Below are positions 36,808 through 47,700 of a DNA stretch of 64,000 nt, piece by piece. The notes under the pieces were generated by a model, which made no database searches, had not been told where the DNA came from, and worked only from the letters and a program-made list of their open reading frames with translations. This DNA is from Pseudomonadota bacterium (GTDB taxonomy: Bacteria; Pseudomonadota; Alphaproteobacteria; Caulobacterales; Caulobacteraceae), in assembly GCA_021808285.1 (NCBI GenBank), contig JAKBBV010000006.1, positions 1-64,000 on the forward strand, read 5' to 3'. A program made the translations under genes and the position numbers. Numbering within the stretch: the first letter of the stretch is position 1; each line of letters opens with the position of its first letter.

Positions 36808-38028
36808 TCAGACTTCGAGCAGCAGACGCTGTGGATCCTCGATGACCTCCTTGACCTTGACCAGGAAGGTGACGGCGCCCTGGCCATCGACCACTCGGTG
36901 ATCATAGGAGAGCGCCAGATACATCATCGGCCGCACGACGATCTGCCCGTTCACGACCACGGGGCGGTCGGCGATCTTGTGCATGCCCAGCACGCCCGAC
37001 TGCGGCGCGTTGAGAATGGGCGTGGACATCAGCGAGCCATAGACCCCGCCATTGGAGATGGTGAAGGTGCCGCCCTGCAGGTCCTCCAAGGCGAGCTTGC
37101 CGTCCCTGGCCTTCTTGCCTAGAGTCGCAATTTCCGCCTCCACGCTGGCGAGGCTGAGGGCGTCGGCGTCGCGCACCACTGGCACCACCAGGCCCCGATC
37201 CGTGCCCACGGCGACACCGATGTCGTAGTGGTTCTTGTACACAAGGTCGGTCCCATCGATCTCGGCGTTCACCGCCGGGACCTCCTTGAGGGCGTGGACG
37301 CAGGCCTTCACGAAGAAGCTCATAAAGCCCAGCCTCACCCCGAAACGCTTCTCGAAGGCGTCCTTGTACTGGCTGCGCAGGGCCATGACGGTGCTCATGT
37401 CGACCTCGTTGAAGGTCGTGAGCATGGCGGCGTTGGCCTGGGCCTCCTTCAATCTGCGGGCGATGGTCTGGCGCAAGCGCGTCATGGGCACGCGCTCCTC
37501 GAGGGCATGCAGCTCACGCGGGGGGGCGGGCGAGGCCGTCGGCGTCGGGGCGGCGGCCCGGGCGGCGAGCGCCGCCAAGGCGTCACCCTTGGTGATCCGA
37601 CCCTCTTTGCCCTGGCCCTGGATCGCCCGCGGATCGAGAGCCGACTCCTCAAGGATCCGGCGCACCGAGGGGGACAGGACGTCGGCCGCCGACGGGGCCG
37701 GGGTTGCGGACTTTGGCGACGGCGAGGGCGCTGGCGTCGCCGCCTTGGCCGACGCCGCGGCCTCGGCCGGTTTGTCAGCCTTGGCTGTCGCCTTGCCGGC
37801 GCCCAGGACCGCCAGACGCTGTCCTGGGACCACGGTGGCCCCTTCTTGCGCCTCGATAGCCGAAAGCACGCCATCCTCCGGAGCGGATACCTCCAGGCTG
37901 ACCTTGTCGGTCTCGAGCTCGACGAGCACCTCGTCGCGCTTCACCGCCTCGCCGGGCTTCTTGGCCCAGCGCGCGACGGTGGCCTCGGAGACCGATTCGC
38001 CGAGGGTGGGGGTCATGATGTCGGTCAT
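36808..38028 (-). CDS. sucB: Dihydrolipoyllysine succinyltransferase, 2-oxoglutarate dehydrogenase E2
   Basis: 406 residues. One lipoyl domain (Lys42 in [10 protein letters not shown]), an Ala/Pro/Lys linker (about 80-115), the peripheral-subunit-binding domain ([17 protein letters not shown]) and the catalytic domain ending in SYDHRVVDG. It transfers the succinyl group to CoA within the 2-oxoglutarate dehydrogenase complex. It lies 86 bp after sucA and before lpd. Confidence 0.96.
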   Translation of the reverse strand: MTDIMTPTLGESVSEATVARWAKKPGEAVKRDEVLVELETDKVSLEVSAPEDGVLSAIEAQEGATVVPGQRLAVLGAGKATAKADKPAEAAASAKAATPAPSPSPKSATPAPSAADVLSPSVRRILEESALDPRAIQGQGKEGRITKGDALAALAARAAAPTPTASPAPPRELHALEERVPMTRLRQTIARRLKEAQANAAMLTTFNEVDMSTVMALRSQYKDAFEKRFGVRLGFMSFFVKACVHALKEVPAVNAEIDGTDLVYKNHYDIGVAVGTDRGLVVPVVRDADALSLASVEAEIATLGKKARDGKLALEDLQGGTFTISNGGVYGSLMSTPILNAPQSGVLGMHKIADRPVVVNGQIVVRPMMYLALSYDHRVVDGQGAVTFLVKVKEVIEDPQRLLLEV

Positions 38029-38114
38029 AAGGGACGTCGTCTCCAGTCACGGCGCCCTGCCGGCGCCCCGTCCCCGAACCGCGAACCGATCCGGAGACCC
38101 TCTCCTGTCAGGCC

Positions 38115-41066
38115 TCAGCCCAGGGCTTGGCCCAAAAAAGCCTGCAATTCCTTGATATGGCGGCTCATCCGCCCCGCCGCCGTGGCCGCCGAGGCCGGGC
38201 GTCCGGCGTAGCGGGCGCGTTTGGCCGCCACGTCGAGCTTGGCCAGGGTCAGCTCCAGCCACGGGTCGACGAAAGTCCAGCCGCCCATATTCTTGGGCTC
38301 CTCCTGGCACCAGACGAGCTCGGCGGCCCTGAACCGGGACAGCTCGACACTGAGCGACTTCATCGGCCAGGGATAAAATTGCTCCAGCCGCAGAAGATAG
38401 ATGTCGTCGATCCCCCGCTTCTCGCGCTCTTCGAGGAGGTCATAATAGACCTTGCCCGAACATAGCACGACGCGCCGAATCTCCGCGTCAGGTTTCAGGA
38501 CCACGCCGCCCCGCCCCGATTGGGCATCGTCGCGCAACACCCGATGGAAGGACGAGCCCTCGGCCATATCGGCGAGGCTCGACACAGCCTTCTTGTGGCG
38601 CAGCAGAGACTTGGGCGACATCAGGATCAGAGGTTTGCGGAACTCACGCAGCACCTGACGGCGAAGGATGTGAAAATAGTTGGCCGGCGTGGTGCAGTTG
38701 GCCACCTGTAGATTGTCCTCGGCGCAGAGCTGAAGGTAGCGCTCTAGACGGGCCGACGAGTGTTCCGGCCCCTGGCCTTCGTAGCCGTGAGGCAGAAGCA
38801 TCACCAAACCTGACATGCGCAGCCATTTGCGCTCGGCCGAGGAGACGAACTGATCCATCACCACCTGAGCGCCGTTGGCGAAGTCGCCATACTGCGCCTC
38901 CCAGAGAACCAGGGTTCCCGGGTCGGTGAGCGAGAAGCCGTATTCGAAGCCCAGGACAGCCTCTTCCGACAAGGCCGAGTCCAGAGCTTCAAAATGCGCC
39001 TGACCCGGGCGCAAATGCTGCAAGGGCGTGTGGTGAGCCTCCGTCTCCTGGTCGATCAGGTCGCAATGGCGCTGGCTGAAGGTGCCGCGAACGCTGTCCT
39101 GACCGGAGAGACGGACGGGATAGCCCTGATCGAGCAGAGTTGCGAAGGCCAGATGCTCAGCCGTCGCCCAGTCCAATCCCTCTCCAGCCTCGATCGCCCC
39201 TCGCCGGGCCTCGACGATGCGGGCCACGGTTTTGTGGACATTGAAGCCTTCGGGGATGGCGGTGAAGGCGCGGCCGAGATCCAGGAGTTTCTGACGCGGA
39301 ATCGCCGTCTCGCCGCGGCGCTCGTCGGATTTGGGCACGGCCAGGCCGGCCCACTTACCATCGAGCCAGTCGGCGCGATCCGCGTGCCAGTCCTTGCCCG
39401 CCTCGAACTCGACATCCAGACGATCTGTGAACGCCTTGACCCAGGACTCCACCTGCTCTGAGGTGACCACGCCCTCCTCGATCAGGCGACGCGCGTAGAT
39501 TTCGCGGGTCGAGGGATGGTCCTTGATCGCCTTGTACATCAAGGGCTGGGTCATGGTGGGATCGTCGCCCTCATTATGACCGAAGCGGCGATAGCAGAAC
39601 ATGTCGATGACAACGTCCTTGCCGAACTCCTGGCGATATTCGACGGAGACGCGAGCGGCGAAGGTCACAGCCTCGGGATCATCGCCATTGACGTGAAATA
39701 TCGGGGCTTCGACCATCAGGGCGCTGTCGGACGGGTAGGGGCTGGTCCGGCTGTAGCGAGGGTTGGTGGTGAAGCCGATCTGATTGTTGACGATGACATG
39801 CACGCAACCGCCAGTGCGGTAGCCGCGGATTCCCATCAGATTGAAGCATTCGGCGACCACGCCCTGTCCGGCGAACGCCGCATCGCCGTGCATGAGCAGC
39901 GGCAGAACATGGCCCCGACCCGCGTCTCGGTTCTCACGCAAGGTGAAGGCCTGCTTGGCCCGCGCCTTGCCGAGCACAACAGGATTGACGATCTCCAGAT
40001 GGCTGGGATTGGCGGTCAGCGACAGATGAACCGTGTTGCCGTCGAACGCGCGGTCGGACGAGGCGCCCAAGTGATACTTGACGTCGCCGGAGCCCTCAAT
40101 GTCCTCGGGCACCGAGGACCCGCCCTGGAACTCGTGAAAGATCGCGCGATAGGGTTTGCCCATGACCGCCGCGAGCACGTTCAAGCGCCCCCTGTGCGGC
40201 ATGCCGATGATGATGTCCTTGACCCCCAAGGCGCCGCCGCGCTTGATGATCTGCTCCAGCGCCGGAACGATCGCCTCGGCCCCGTCGAGGCCAAAGCGCT
40301 TGGTGCCGGGATAGCGGCGGGCCAGGAACCGCTCAAATCCCTCAGCTTCGATAAGCTTATGAAGGATCGCGATCTTGCCTTCCGGGGTGAAGCTGATCTC
40401 GTTGTCGCGGCCTTCGATGCGCTTCTGCAGCCAAGCCTTCTCCGCCGGGTCGGTGATGTGCATGTACTGCACGCCGACGCTGCCGCAGTAGGTGCGCCGC
40501 AAGATGGCCAAAATCTCCCTCAGGCTGGCGGTCTCGAGGCCCAGCACATAGTCGAGGAAGATCGGCCGATCGAAATCCGCCTCGGCGAATCCATAGGTGG
40601 AGGGGTCCAGCTCAGAGGCGTCGCCCTCAGTAACCGCTAGGCCCAAGGGGTCCAGATGCGCCTTGAGGTGGCCGCGCATGCGATAGGCGCGGATCATCAT
40701 GATGGCGCGCAAGGAATCCAGCGTCCGCGCCCGGATCTCGTCCTGGCTGGCCGCGGGCAACTGCTGGCGAACCCCCTGGGCGACCTTGGCGGCCATGGCG
40801 GGCCATAGGCCATCCAGCGCCGACAGCCACTCCGGACGAGGAGATGTGATCTGAACCTCCGGCGCCCAGCTTGGCGGAGACGCGGAGGCCTTCACCGCAT
40901 CCGGACGATCGGCGAGCGAGGCGAAAAAGTCGCGCCAGGAGGGCTCAACCGAGCCAGGATCCGCGACCCAGCGAGCCTGAAGCGCCTCCACGAACTCGGC
41001 ATTGGCCCCGTAGAGGAAGGCGGTCTCCGCCAGAATGTCGTTCAACCGTCCCGAATCGTCGGCCAT
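38115..41066 (-). CDS. sucA: 2-oxoglutarate dehydrogenase E1
   Basis: 983 residues, starting MADDSGRLNDILAETAFLYG. The thiamine-diphosphate enzyme shows GMPHRGRLNVL, the HGDAAFAGQG core and YRRFGHNEGDDP. It decarboxylates 2-oxoglutarate and passes the succinyl group to SucB. The three complex genes sucA-sucB-lpd run together at the downstream end of the cluster. Confidence 0.97.
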   Translation of the reverse strand: MADDSGRLNDILAETAFLYGANAEFVEALQARWVADPGSVEPSWRDFFASLADRPDAVKASASPPSWAPEVQITSPRPEWLSALDGLWPAMAAKVAQGVRQQLPAASQDEIRARTLDSLRAIMMIRAYRMRGHLKAHLDPLGLAVTEGDASELDPSTYGFAEADFDRPIFLDYVLGLETASLREILAILRRTYCGSVGVQYMHITDPAEKAWLQKRIEGRDNEISFTPEGKIAILHKLIEAEGFERFLARRYPGTKRFGLDGAEAIVPALEQIIKRGGALGVKDIIIGMPHRGRLNVLAAVMGKPYRAIFHEFQGGSSVPEDIEGSGDVKYHLGASSDRAFDGNTVHLSLTANPSHLEIVNPVVLGKARAKQAFTLRENRDAGRGHVLPLLMHGDAAFAGQGVVAECFNLMGIRGYRTGGCVHVIVNNQIGFTTNPRYSRTSPYPSDSALMVEAPIFHVNGDDPEAVTFAARVSVEYRQEFGKDVVIDMFCYRRFGHNEGDDPTMTQPLMYKAIKDHPSTREIYARRLIEEGVVTSEQVESWVKAFTDRLDVEFEAGKDWHADRADWLDGKWAGLAVPKSDERRGETAIPRQKLLDLGRAFTAIPEGFNVHKTVARIVEARRGAIEAGEGLDWATAEHLAFATLLDQGYPVRLSGQDSVRGTFSQRHCDLIDQETEAHHTPLQHLRPGQAHFEALDSALSEEAVLGFEYGFSLTDPGTLVLWEAQYGDFANGAQVVMDQFVSSAERKWLRMSGLVMLLPHGYEGQGPEHSSARLERYLQLCAEDNLQVANCTTPANYFHILRRQVLREFRKPLILMSPKSLLRHKKAVSSLADMAEGSSFHRVLRDDAQSGRGGVVLKPDAEIRRVVLCSGKVYYDLLEEREKRGIDDIYLLRLEQFYPWPMKSLSVELSRFRAAELVWCQEEPKNMGGWTFVDPWLELTLAKLDVAAKRARYAGRPASAATAAGRMSRHIKELQAFLGQALG

Positions 41067-41213
41067 CTGTCTTGTCCTGCGGGAGCCCGGGGCGCGAGCC
41101 CGAGGCTTGTTAGCTCAAGCTCACCCTGCGATGAACCCTTCCCGTGAATGGGGCGTCAAAATACCCCACCCATCGTCTGAGATGGCGCGGTTCGCATCTC
41201 TTCGTGGCGAAAA

Positions 41214-41813
41214 TCAGTTGCCGTAGGATCCGCCGCCGAAATCTCCACCGCCGAATCCGGCGCCCTGGCCCTGATCGTCGTAATAATTATTCTCGACGAT
41301 CTCCGTGGGACCGCCGCCAAAGCCCCCGAACCCGCGCCCGCCCCCAAACAGGCTGGACACCCCGCTGAACAGCAAATCACCCGCCGCCACGCCGGCGGCC
41401 ATGGTCCCGACATTTCGCAGGAAACTTCCCAGGCCGCCGCCGCTCTGAAACGGCCCCGGTCCATAGTAGGGCGGTGAGGCCGGGGGCGGTGAAGGCGGGG
41501 GCGTCGACGCGGCGGCATACTGATCCGGGGCCGCAGCTTGGGCCCAGGGACTGGCTCCGGTGAGAAACCTCGGGGCCGGGGCGGCGCCCTGGAGGCGGTT
41601 CAACTCAGCCTCAAGCTGGGCCACGCGATCCTGAGCCGCGTGCAGCGCCTGGTCCGAGAGGATGGCGTGCTGGACGAGCACATAGGCGGCGTCAGGCGCA
41701 GTGCGCAGAGTCTGAAGGATCATCGACTCCGCCTCCGCGTCCTTAGGCCCCGGCCTTGTGAGAGCCAGGTCCTGAAGGAAGCGCTGGAGCAGATTCTGTT
41801 CGTCGGCCGTCAT
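41214..41813 (-). CDS. DUF2076 family protein
   Basis: 199 residues. The N-terminal helical part (MTADEQNLLQRFLQDLA) contains a coiled-coil stretch near 55-75, then a Pro-rich segment, then a Gly-rich tail with GGGRGFGGFGGGP. These features define DUF2076, proteins often annotated as periplasmic ligand-binding sensors without proof. No signal peptide is evident. It sits between sucD and sucA with 101 and 147 bp on its sides. Confidence 0.85.
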   Translation of the reverse strand: MTADEQNLLQRFLQDLALTRPGPKDAEAESMILQTLRTAPDAAYVLVQHAILSDQALHAAQDRVAQLEAELNRLQGAAPAPRFLTGASPWAQAAAPDQYAAASTPPPSPPPASPPYYGPGPFQSGGGLGSFLRNVGTMAAGVAAGDLLFSGVSSLFGGGRGFGGFGGGPTEIVENNYYDDQGQGAGFGGGDFGGGSYGN

Positions 41814-41914
41814 GGGATTTTCCTTGGAGACATCCGTCCCTTCGCCAACCCGCCCTTCATGTGGTGAGCCGAGCCCGAAGCGTCCAGAGGCCCCCCCTCG
41901 CCCCGTTAGCCCCG

Positions 41915-42790
41915 TTAGCCCTTGAGCACATCCACCAGCGTATGGCCGAGCGCGGCGGGCGATGGAGAGACGCGGATGCCAGCCGCCTCCATGGCCGCGA
42001 TCTTGTCTTCAGCCCCGCCCCGTCCTCCGGAGATGATCGCCCCCGCATGACCCATGCGTCGGCCCGGCGGGGCGGTGCGCCCGGCTATGAAGCCGACCAT
42101 GGGTTTTTTGACCTTGGAATGGCGGATGAAATCGGCCGCATCCTCCTCCGCCGAGCCGCCGATTTCGCCGATCATGATGATCGATTGAGTTTGCGGGTCA
42201 GCCAGGAACATCTCCAGGATGTCGATGAACTCCGTGCCCTTGACCGGATCGCCGCCGATGCCCACCGCCGTGGTCTGGCCGAGCCCCGCCTGACTGGTCT
42301 GAAACACAGCTTCGTAGGTCAGGGTTCCGGAGCGCGAGACCACGCCCACCGAACCCTTGCGGAAGATGCTGCCGGGCATGATGCCGATCTTGCACGCCTC
42401 AGGGGTCAAGACGCCGGGGCAATTGGGGCCGATCAGCCGGGATTTGGACCCCGACAAGGCGCGCTTGACGGCCACCATGTCGGCGACCGGAATGCCTTCG
42501 GTGATGCAGATGATGAGGGGAATCTCGGCGTCAATCGCCTCCAGGATCGAATCGGCGGCGAAGGGCGGCGGCACATAGATCACCGAAGCGTCCGGCCGGG
42601 TCGCCTCGACCGCCTCGGCCACAGTGTCATAGACCGGAAGGCCCAGATGCGTGGTCCCCCCTTTGCCCGGAGTGACGCCGCCCACCATCCTGGTGCCGTA
42701 GGCGATCGCCTGCTCGGTATGGAAGGAGCCCTGGGCGCCGGTGAGGCCCTGACAGATGACGCGGGTGTCGGGGCCGATCAGGATGGACAT
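41915..42790 (-). CDS. sucD: Succinyl-CoA synthetase alpha subunit
   Basis: 291 residues with the CoA-binding Rossmann start [24 protein letters not shown] and the phosphohistidine in [10 protein letters not shown] (about His248). It forms the active enzyme with SucC, making succinate and ATP or GTP. Unusually, sucC is not directly adjacent: a secreted-protein gene lies between them. Confidence 0.96.
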   Translation of the reverse strand: MSILIGPDTRVICQGLTGAQGSFHTEQAIAYGTRMVGGVTPGKGGTTHLGLPVYDTVAEAVEATRPDASVIYVPPPFAADSILEAIDAEIPLIICITEGIPVADMVAVKRALSGSKSRLIGPNCPGVLTPEACKIGIMPGSIFRKGSVGVVSRSGTLTYEAVFQTSQAGLGQTTAVGIGGDPVKGTEFIDILEMFLADPQTQSIIMIGEIGGSAEEDAADFIRHSKVKKPMVGFIAGRTAPPGRRMGHAGAIISGGRGGAEDKIAAMEAAGIRVSPSPAALGHTLVDVLKG

Positions 42791-42842
42791 GCGGACGTGC
42801 CTTCGGACGAGTGAGAACGGGCGGTCGGATCGGTTGCGGAGA

Positions 42843-43397
42843 CTATTTCTTGATTTTCAGCAGTTCGATGAAGGCGCCCTTCCCGGACCCTGAATTGCTG
42901 ATTGTGAGGATATAAAGACCGTCGCCGCCAGCGACCTCGTCCATGCTCTGACCGGCAACGAGGGCCTTGGGCGCGGTGAGCGGCCCGGAGAACTGGAAGG
43001 TGGTCTTGGAGGCCGTGGACTGGGCCGAGGCCACGCCGATCTTGGCGCTGACGGCCGCCGTCACAGCGGCCAGATTGGCCTGACTCGCCTGAAGTTGGCA
43101 CTCAGAGGCCGTGATCGGCCCCTTGGCGCCGGTCCAAGTGTAGAGCGTATAGGCGTTGTCGACCCCCTTCTTGGTCCGGGTGTCGCTGGCGCTGACGGTA
43201 AACCCCGAGATCGGCTGGCCCGCCATACCGCCCTTGGACCAGCCGGCCTTGTCCGCGGCCGCGACGACGGAGGCGGGAGCGGCGTCGCCCACCATACAGG
43301 TCTCCTGAAAGGCGTCGAAGGCGGGATCGGCCAGGGCGGCCGAAGCGGCCAGGGCGGCAAAGGCGCCGAAGGCGGCGGCGAGGCGATGAGCAGTCAA
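42843..43397 (-). CDS. Secreted protein of unknown function between sucC and sucD
   Basis: 184 residues from a TTG at 43397 with a good AGGGGA site. A longer in-frame ATG start at 43511 would overlap sucC and put a polar stretch before the signal peptide. The signal is [23 protein letters not shown], written here as about residues 1-23, with cleavage near ALA-DPA. The mature part has two cysteines ([14 protein letters not shown]) and no recognised domain. It lies 46 bp after sucC and 52 bp before sucD, so it must be cotranscribed with them. Confidence 0.72.
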   Translation of the reverse strand: MTAHRLAAAFGAFAALAASAALADPAFDAFQETCMVGDAAPASVVAAADKAGWSKGGMAGQPISGFTVSASDTRTKKGVDNAYTLYTWTGAKGPITASECQLQASQANLAAVTAAVSAKIGVASAQSTASKTTFQFSGPLTAPKALVAGQSMDEVAGGDGLYILTISNSGSGKGAFIELLKIKK

Positions 43398-43443
43398 GGT
43401 GGTTCCCCTTGCGTCTAGCGTCGGATCTGGTTGCGGGTCTTGA

Positions 43444-44610
43444 TCAGGCCGCCCGTACGGCCTTGACGATTTTTTCGGCGCCATCGGCAAGGTCGTTGGC
43501 CGCGATGACATTGAGCCCGCTCTTGGTCAGGATCGCCTTGCCGAGCTCCACATTGGTGCCTTCGAGCCGCACCACGAGCGGGACCTGCAGCCCCACCTCC
43601 TTGACCGCGGCCACCACACCCTCGGCGATGATATCGCAGCGCATGATGCCCCCGAAGATATTGACCAGAATGCCTTTCACATTCGGGTCGGCGGTGATGA
43701 TCTTGAATGCCGCGGTCACCTTTTCCTTCGAGGCGCCGCCGCCCACATCGAGAAAATTGGCCGGCTCGGCGCCGTAGAGCTTGATGATGTCCATGGTCGC
43801 CATGGCCAGACCGGCCCCATTGACCATGCAGCCGATCTCACCGTCCAGGGCGATATAGGACAGGTCGTGCTTGGAGGCCTCGATCTCCTTGGGATCTTCC
43901 TCGTCGGTATCGCGCAGGGCGACCACGTCAGGATGTCGATAAAGTGCGTTGTCGTCGAATCCCACCTTGGCGTCGAGCACCACGAGCTTTCCCGCGCCGG
44001 TGACGATCAGGGGATTGATCTCCAAAAGGCTCATATCTTCGCCCTTGAACGCGGCGTAGAGGGCCGGGAGCAGGGTGCGCATCTGCTTGGCCGCGGCTCC
44101 TGTCAGACCAAGAGCCTTGGCCAGGTTAGCGGCATGGTGAGGCCAGGGACCCGTGGCGGGGTCGATGGCGAAGGTCAGGATCTTCTCGGGCGTTCTATGC
44201 GCGACATCCTCGATATCCATGCCCCCTTCGGTGGAGGCCACCACGGCGATGCGGCTGCTCTCCCGATCCACCAGCAGCGAAAGGTAGAGCTCGCGGGCGA
44301 TATCGGCCCCCTCCTCGACATAGAGCCGTCGCACCTTGCGGCCGTGGGGCCCGGTCTGGTGCGTGATCAGAGTCATTCCCAGCATCTGGCCGGCGATCTG
44401 ACGCACCTCGTCGATGGATCGGGCGAGCTTCACGCCGCCCCCCTTTCCGCGGCCCCCGGCATGGATCTGCGCCTTCACCACCCAGACAGGTCCGCCCAGA
44501 CGCTCCGCCGCCGCTACAGCCTCCTCCAGGCTGAACGCCGGCTCGCCGCGCGGAACGGGCGCGCCATATTTCGCCAGCACGGCCTTGGCCTGGTATTCGT
44601 GGATGTTCAT
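43444..44610 (-). CDS. sucC: Succinyl-CoA synthetase beta subunit
   Basis: 388 residues, starting [19 protein letters not shown]. An ATP-grasp domain with [11 protein letters not shown] is followed by the C-terminal subunit with [16 protein letters not shown]. It binds the nucleotide and succinate and pairs with SucD. It follows the 1119-residue glycosyltransferase fusion by 171 bp. Confidence 0.97.
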   Translation of the reverse strand: MNIHEYQAKAVLAKYGAPVPRGEPAFSLEEAVAAAERLGGPVWVVKAQIHAGGRGKGGGVKLARSIDEVRQIAGQMLGMTLITHQTGPHGRKVRRLYVEEGADIARELYLSLLVDRESSRIAVVASTEGGMDIEDVAHRTPEKILTFAIDPATGPWPHHAANLAKALGLTGAAAKQMRTLLPALYAAFKGEDMSLLEINPLIVTGAGKLVVLDAKVGFDDNALYRHPDVVALRDTDEEDPKEIEASKHDLSYIALDGEIGCMVNGAGLAMATMDIIKLYGAEPANFLDVGGGASKEKVTAAFKIITADPNVKGILVNIFGGIMRCDIIAEGVVAAVKEVGLQVPLVVRLEGTNVELGKAILTKSGLNVIAANDLADGAEKIVKAVRAA

Positions 44611-44781
44611 GGAGGCGAGGTCCTCATCCGGTCTTTGGCGCCGATATCGCGCCGCTTATAGGGAGCGGGAACCCGACAAGGCAACCGTGCGCGAGGCCTT
44701 CCCACGCGGCAATCCTGAGCCTCCAGCCCCGATCGGCGGAATCCCTAGACCCTTCCGACCGTTCGCCCGAAACGCGATGTC

Positions 44782-47700
44782 TCAGGCGGCCTTACCCATC
44801 ACAGCCGTGGCGCGGCGCTCCAGCTTGCCCCAGCCCACGCGATAGCCGCGGATGGCCGTGAGCACGGATTTGACGACCACATAGTACATCAACTGACGGT
44901 AGCCGAAGCGCTGAGCCGGAAGCCGGACGAGGTCCCCCCACGGCGCCCTTCGCTCCAGGGCCATGCCTAGAGCGGCGGCCGAAAGATCGAGGAAGATGAA
45001 CGCCGCCCAGTAGAACACCGAGCGGAGGAAGTCGTCCGGCGACCACTCCACGGGGTGGAAGTAGCGACCATAGATCGCCCAGCCGAGTGAGGACACGATG
45101 GCCAGATCGACTAGCGGCGCGGCCACCGTCAGAAAGATCTGAAACAGCCAGATCTGAGGCAGAGCGACGAACCCAAGGATGGGCCGCTTGGGATTGAACA
45201 GACCGGCCCGATGTTTCCAGAGGCACTGCAGCGTGCCGAACGACCAGCGAAAGCGCTGATTGAGCAGTCCCCGCACCGTATCCGGCGCTTCGGTGTAGGC
45301 GCGCGCTGACGAGTCGAACTCGACGGTCCAGCCGGCGCGCTGAACGGCCAGGGTGAGGTCCTGGTCCTCCGCCAGAGTATCGGAAGGAAAGCCCTTCAAC
45401 TCCTCCAGGACCGTGCGTCGCCAGGCCCCCACCGCGCCCGGCACGACAGTGACCGCTCCCAAAGCCGCCAGGGCGCGACGCTCCAAATTCTGGGCCGTCA
45501 CATATTCCAGCGCCTGCCAACGGGTGATCAGATTCAGGCGGTTGCCGACAATGGCGTTTCCCGCCACGGCGCCCACACGCGGATCGACGAACCAGCGGGC
45601 CAGCTTGCCCAGGGTTTCGGGCGGGAAAAGGGTGTCGGCATCCAGGGCGACGATGATCTCTCCCCGGGCCTGAGCGAGCCCACGGTTGAGGGCCCGCGCC
45701 TTTCCGCCGTTCTCGAATGACAGGAGGGTCACGCGAGGCTCGTCGGCGAAGGCCTCGCGCACCACGCGGGCCGTGCCGTCCTTGGAGCCGTCGTCCAGCA
45801 CCAGCACCTCGATCCGGCGCCATTGGGAGGCGAGGATGCGGCTGACCGAGGGCACAATCACCTTCTCCTCGTTGAAGCAGGGTATGAGGACGGTGATGAG
45901 TGGGCCCGACTGCGGATCGACATCGCGGGGCTCCCGGAAAGGTTCGCGGACCCGGTGAACCAGGGCCAGGACGGCCAGAAACACCAACCGCGCCAGTCCC
46001 AGAACGATGGCCGTCGTAAACAGGGCCTGCAGGATGTCGTTCACATATCGGAAGAAGCCGAATCCGAGGCGATCTAGGAAAAGCGAGAAGCTGGAGCGAG
46101 ACGTAAGAGGCAAGGCATCCTGACGACTCATTCCCGCGAGTTGATCCACCGTGACGATCTTGTATCCAGCGGCCTGGAGGGCGTCGATGAGATGGGGCAA
46201 GGCCTCAACCGTCCGACTGCGATCGCCCCCCGCATCGTGCAGAAGGACGACCTGGCCCGCGTGTTCGCCGGTCGTCTGCAGACCCGCCAAGGTGCGCTGG
46301 ACAATGAGGTTGGGGTCGGGCTTTTTCCAGTCGTCGGGGTCGATGCGCAGTCCGACGATCAGATAGCCGAGCTTCTGCGCCACGATCAGGGGATCGACCT
46401 CCCCGGGCGTGGACGGCTCGGCGTCGCCGAAATAGGGCGGCCGGAAGAGCCGCATCGAGCGCCCGGTCAGGACCTGGAACAGTCTCTGGGTCGTGTTGAT
46501 CTCAAGATCGGTCTGGGCCAGGGGCGTGACGCCGATATTGGGGTGGGTCCAGGTGTGGTTGCCGACCATATCCCCGTCGCGAATCTCGCGTTGAACAAGG
46601 TCGGGGCGCGCCTGCATGTTCTGACCGATGACGAAGAACGTCGCATTGACGTGCTTCTGCTCCAGAATGCTGAGGATCTTGGGCGTCCAGCGGCCGTCGG
46701 GACCGTCATCGAAGGTCAGGGCCACCCAGCCCGGATGGGCGCCATAGCGATCAATGACATAGGAGGTCGGCATGACCTTGTAAGTTTCGGCCGAGATCAA
46801 TCCCGTCTGACGATCGACCCCGATGGCGCGCTGTCCCGCCTTGGGCGAGGCGTCCACGTGGAGGATCTCACCCGTGCCGTCGAAATCCACGCCCACGCTC
46901 GGCGCCACGGTCTCCAGACCGTCGGGCCGGGCGACGCCGAAGGGCTGGCGCAGGTAATTCCAGACCGAGGGGTCTTCCGCCCCCATCCGCCACAGCGCGT
47001 AGCCCTCGGGCCGATAGGCGTCGGTGACCTTGAGCTCGTTGAAGAATGTGGCGACATCGAGGAACCAGACGGCGTGGTTGCGCCCATCATCATCCACATA
47101 GCCGAAGGTCGGATTAAGGGTGGTCTCATCAAGGCTCACCTGGGCGCTGGCGTCATGGGCGATCTGGGTGGCGTCATAGAAGGTCACGGCATGGGCGCTG
47201 GCCGGGCCCTTGGCGTCGGCGACGGTCCAGTCATAACCATGGGCGCCCAGGGCGACGACGGTGTGGGAGGGATTGAGCTCGCGCATGTCCGCGGCGAGCG
47301 TCCTCTCATACCAATCCTGTCCCGTGACCGCGCCGGGCGCACCGCCGCCCCAGTGCTGATCATAAGCCATGAGCACGACCGTGTCGGTGACCTGTCCGAG
47401 CCGGCGCATGGGCCAGGAGTCATCTCCAAACGGCGTCGCTACCCAGACTTCCCGACCGATCGGCTTGAGGGCGGCGCGGGCGGCGGCGAGGAAGGCGGGA
47501 TAACGCGCCAGAGCCTGGGTCGAAAGGCCCTCCAGATCGAACACATAGCCCGCCCAGCCACGCTGCTTGGCCAGCACCGTGAGTTGCTGGATCAGGGTCT
47601 TTTCGCCGGCCGGATTGAGCAGCAATGAGTCGGCGAGCGCCGAATTGGGCGAGCCGTTGACGCCATTATGAACCATGGGCAGGACTGAAGGCGGGGCCTT

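Noticed and set aside
39516-40640. 374-codon forward frame opposite sucA
   Set aside because: Antisense shadow of sucA.
46141-47628. 495-codon forward frame opposite the GH18-NodB-GT2 fusion
   Set aside because: Antisense shadow; the reverse-strand protein has all catalytic motifs in order.
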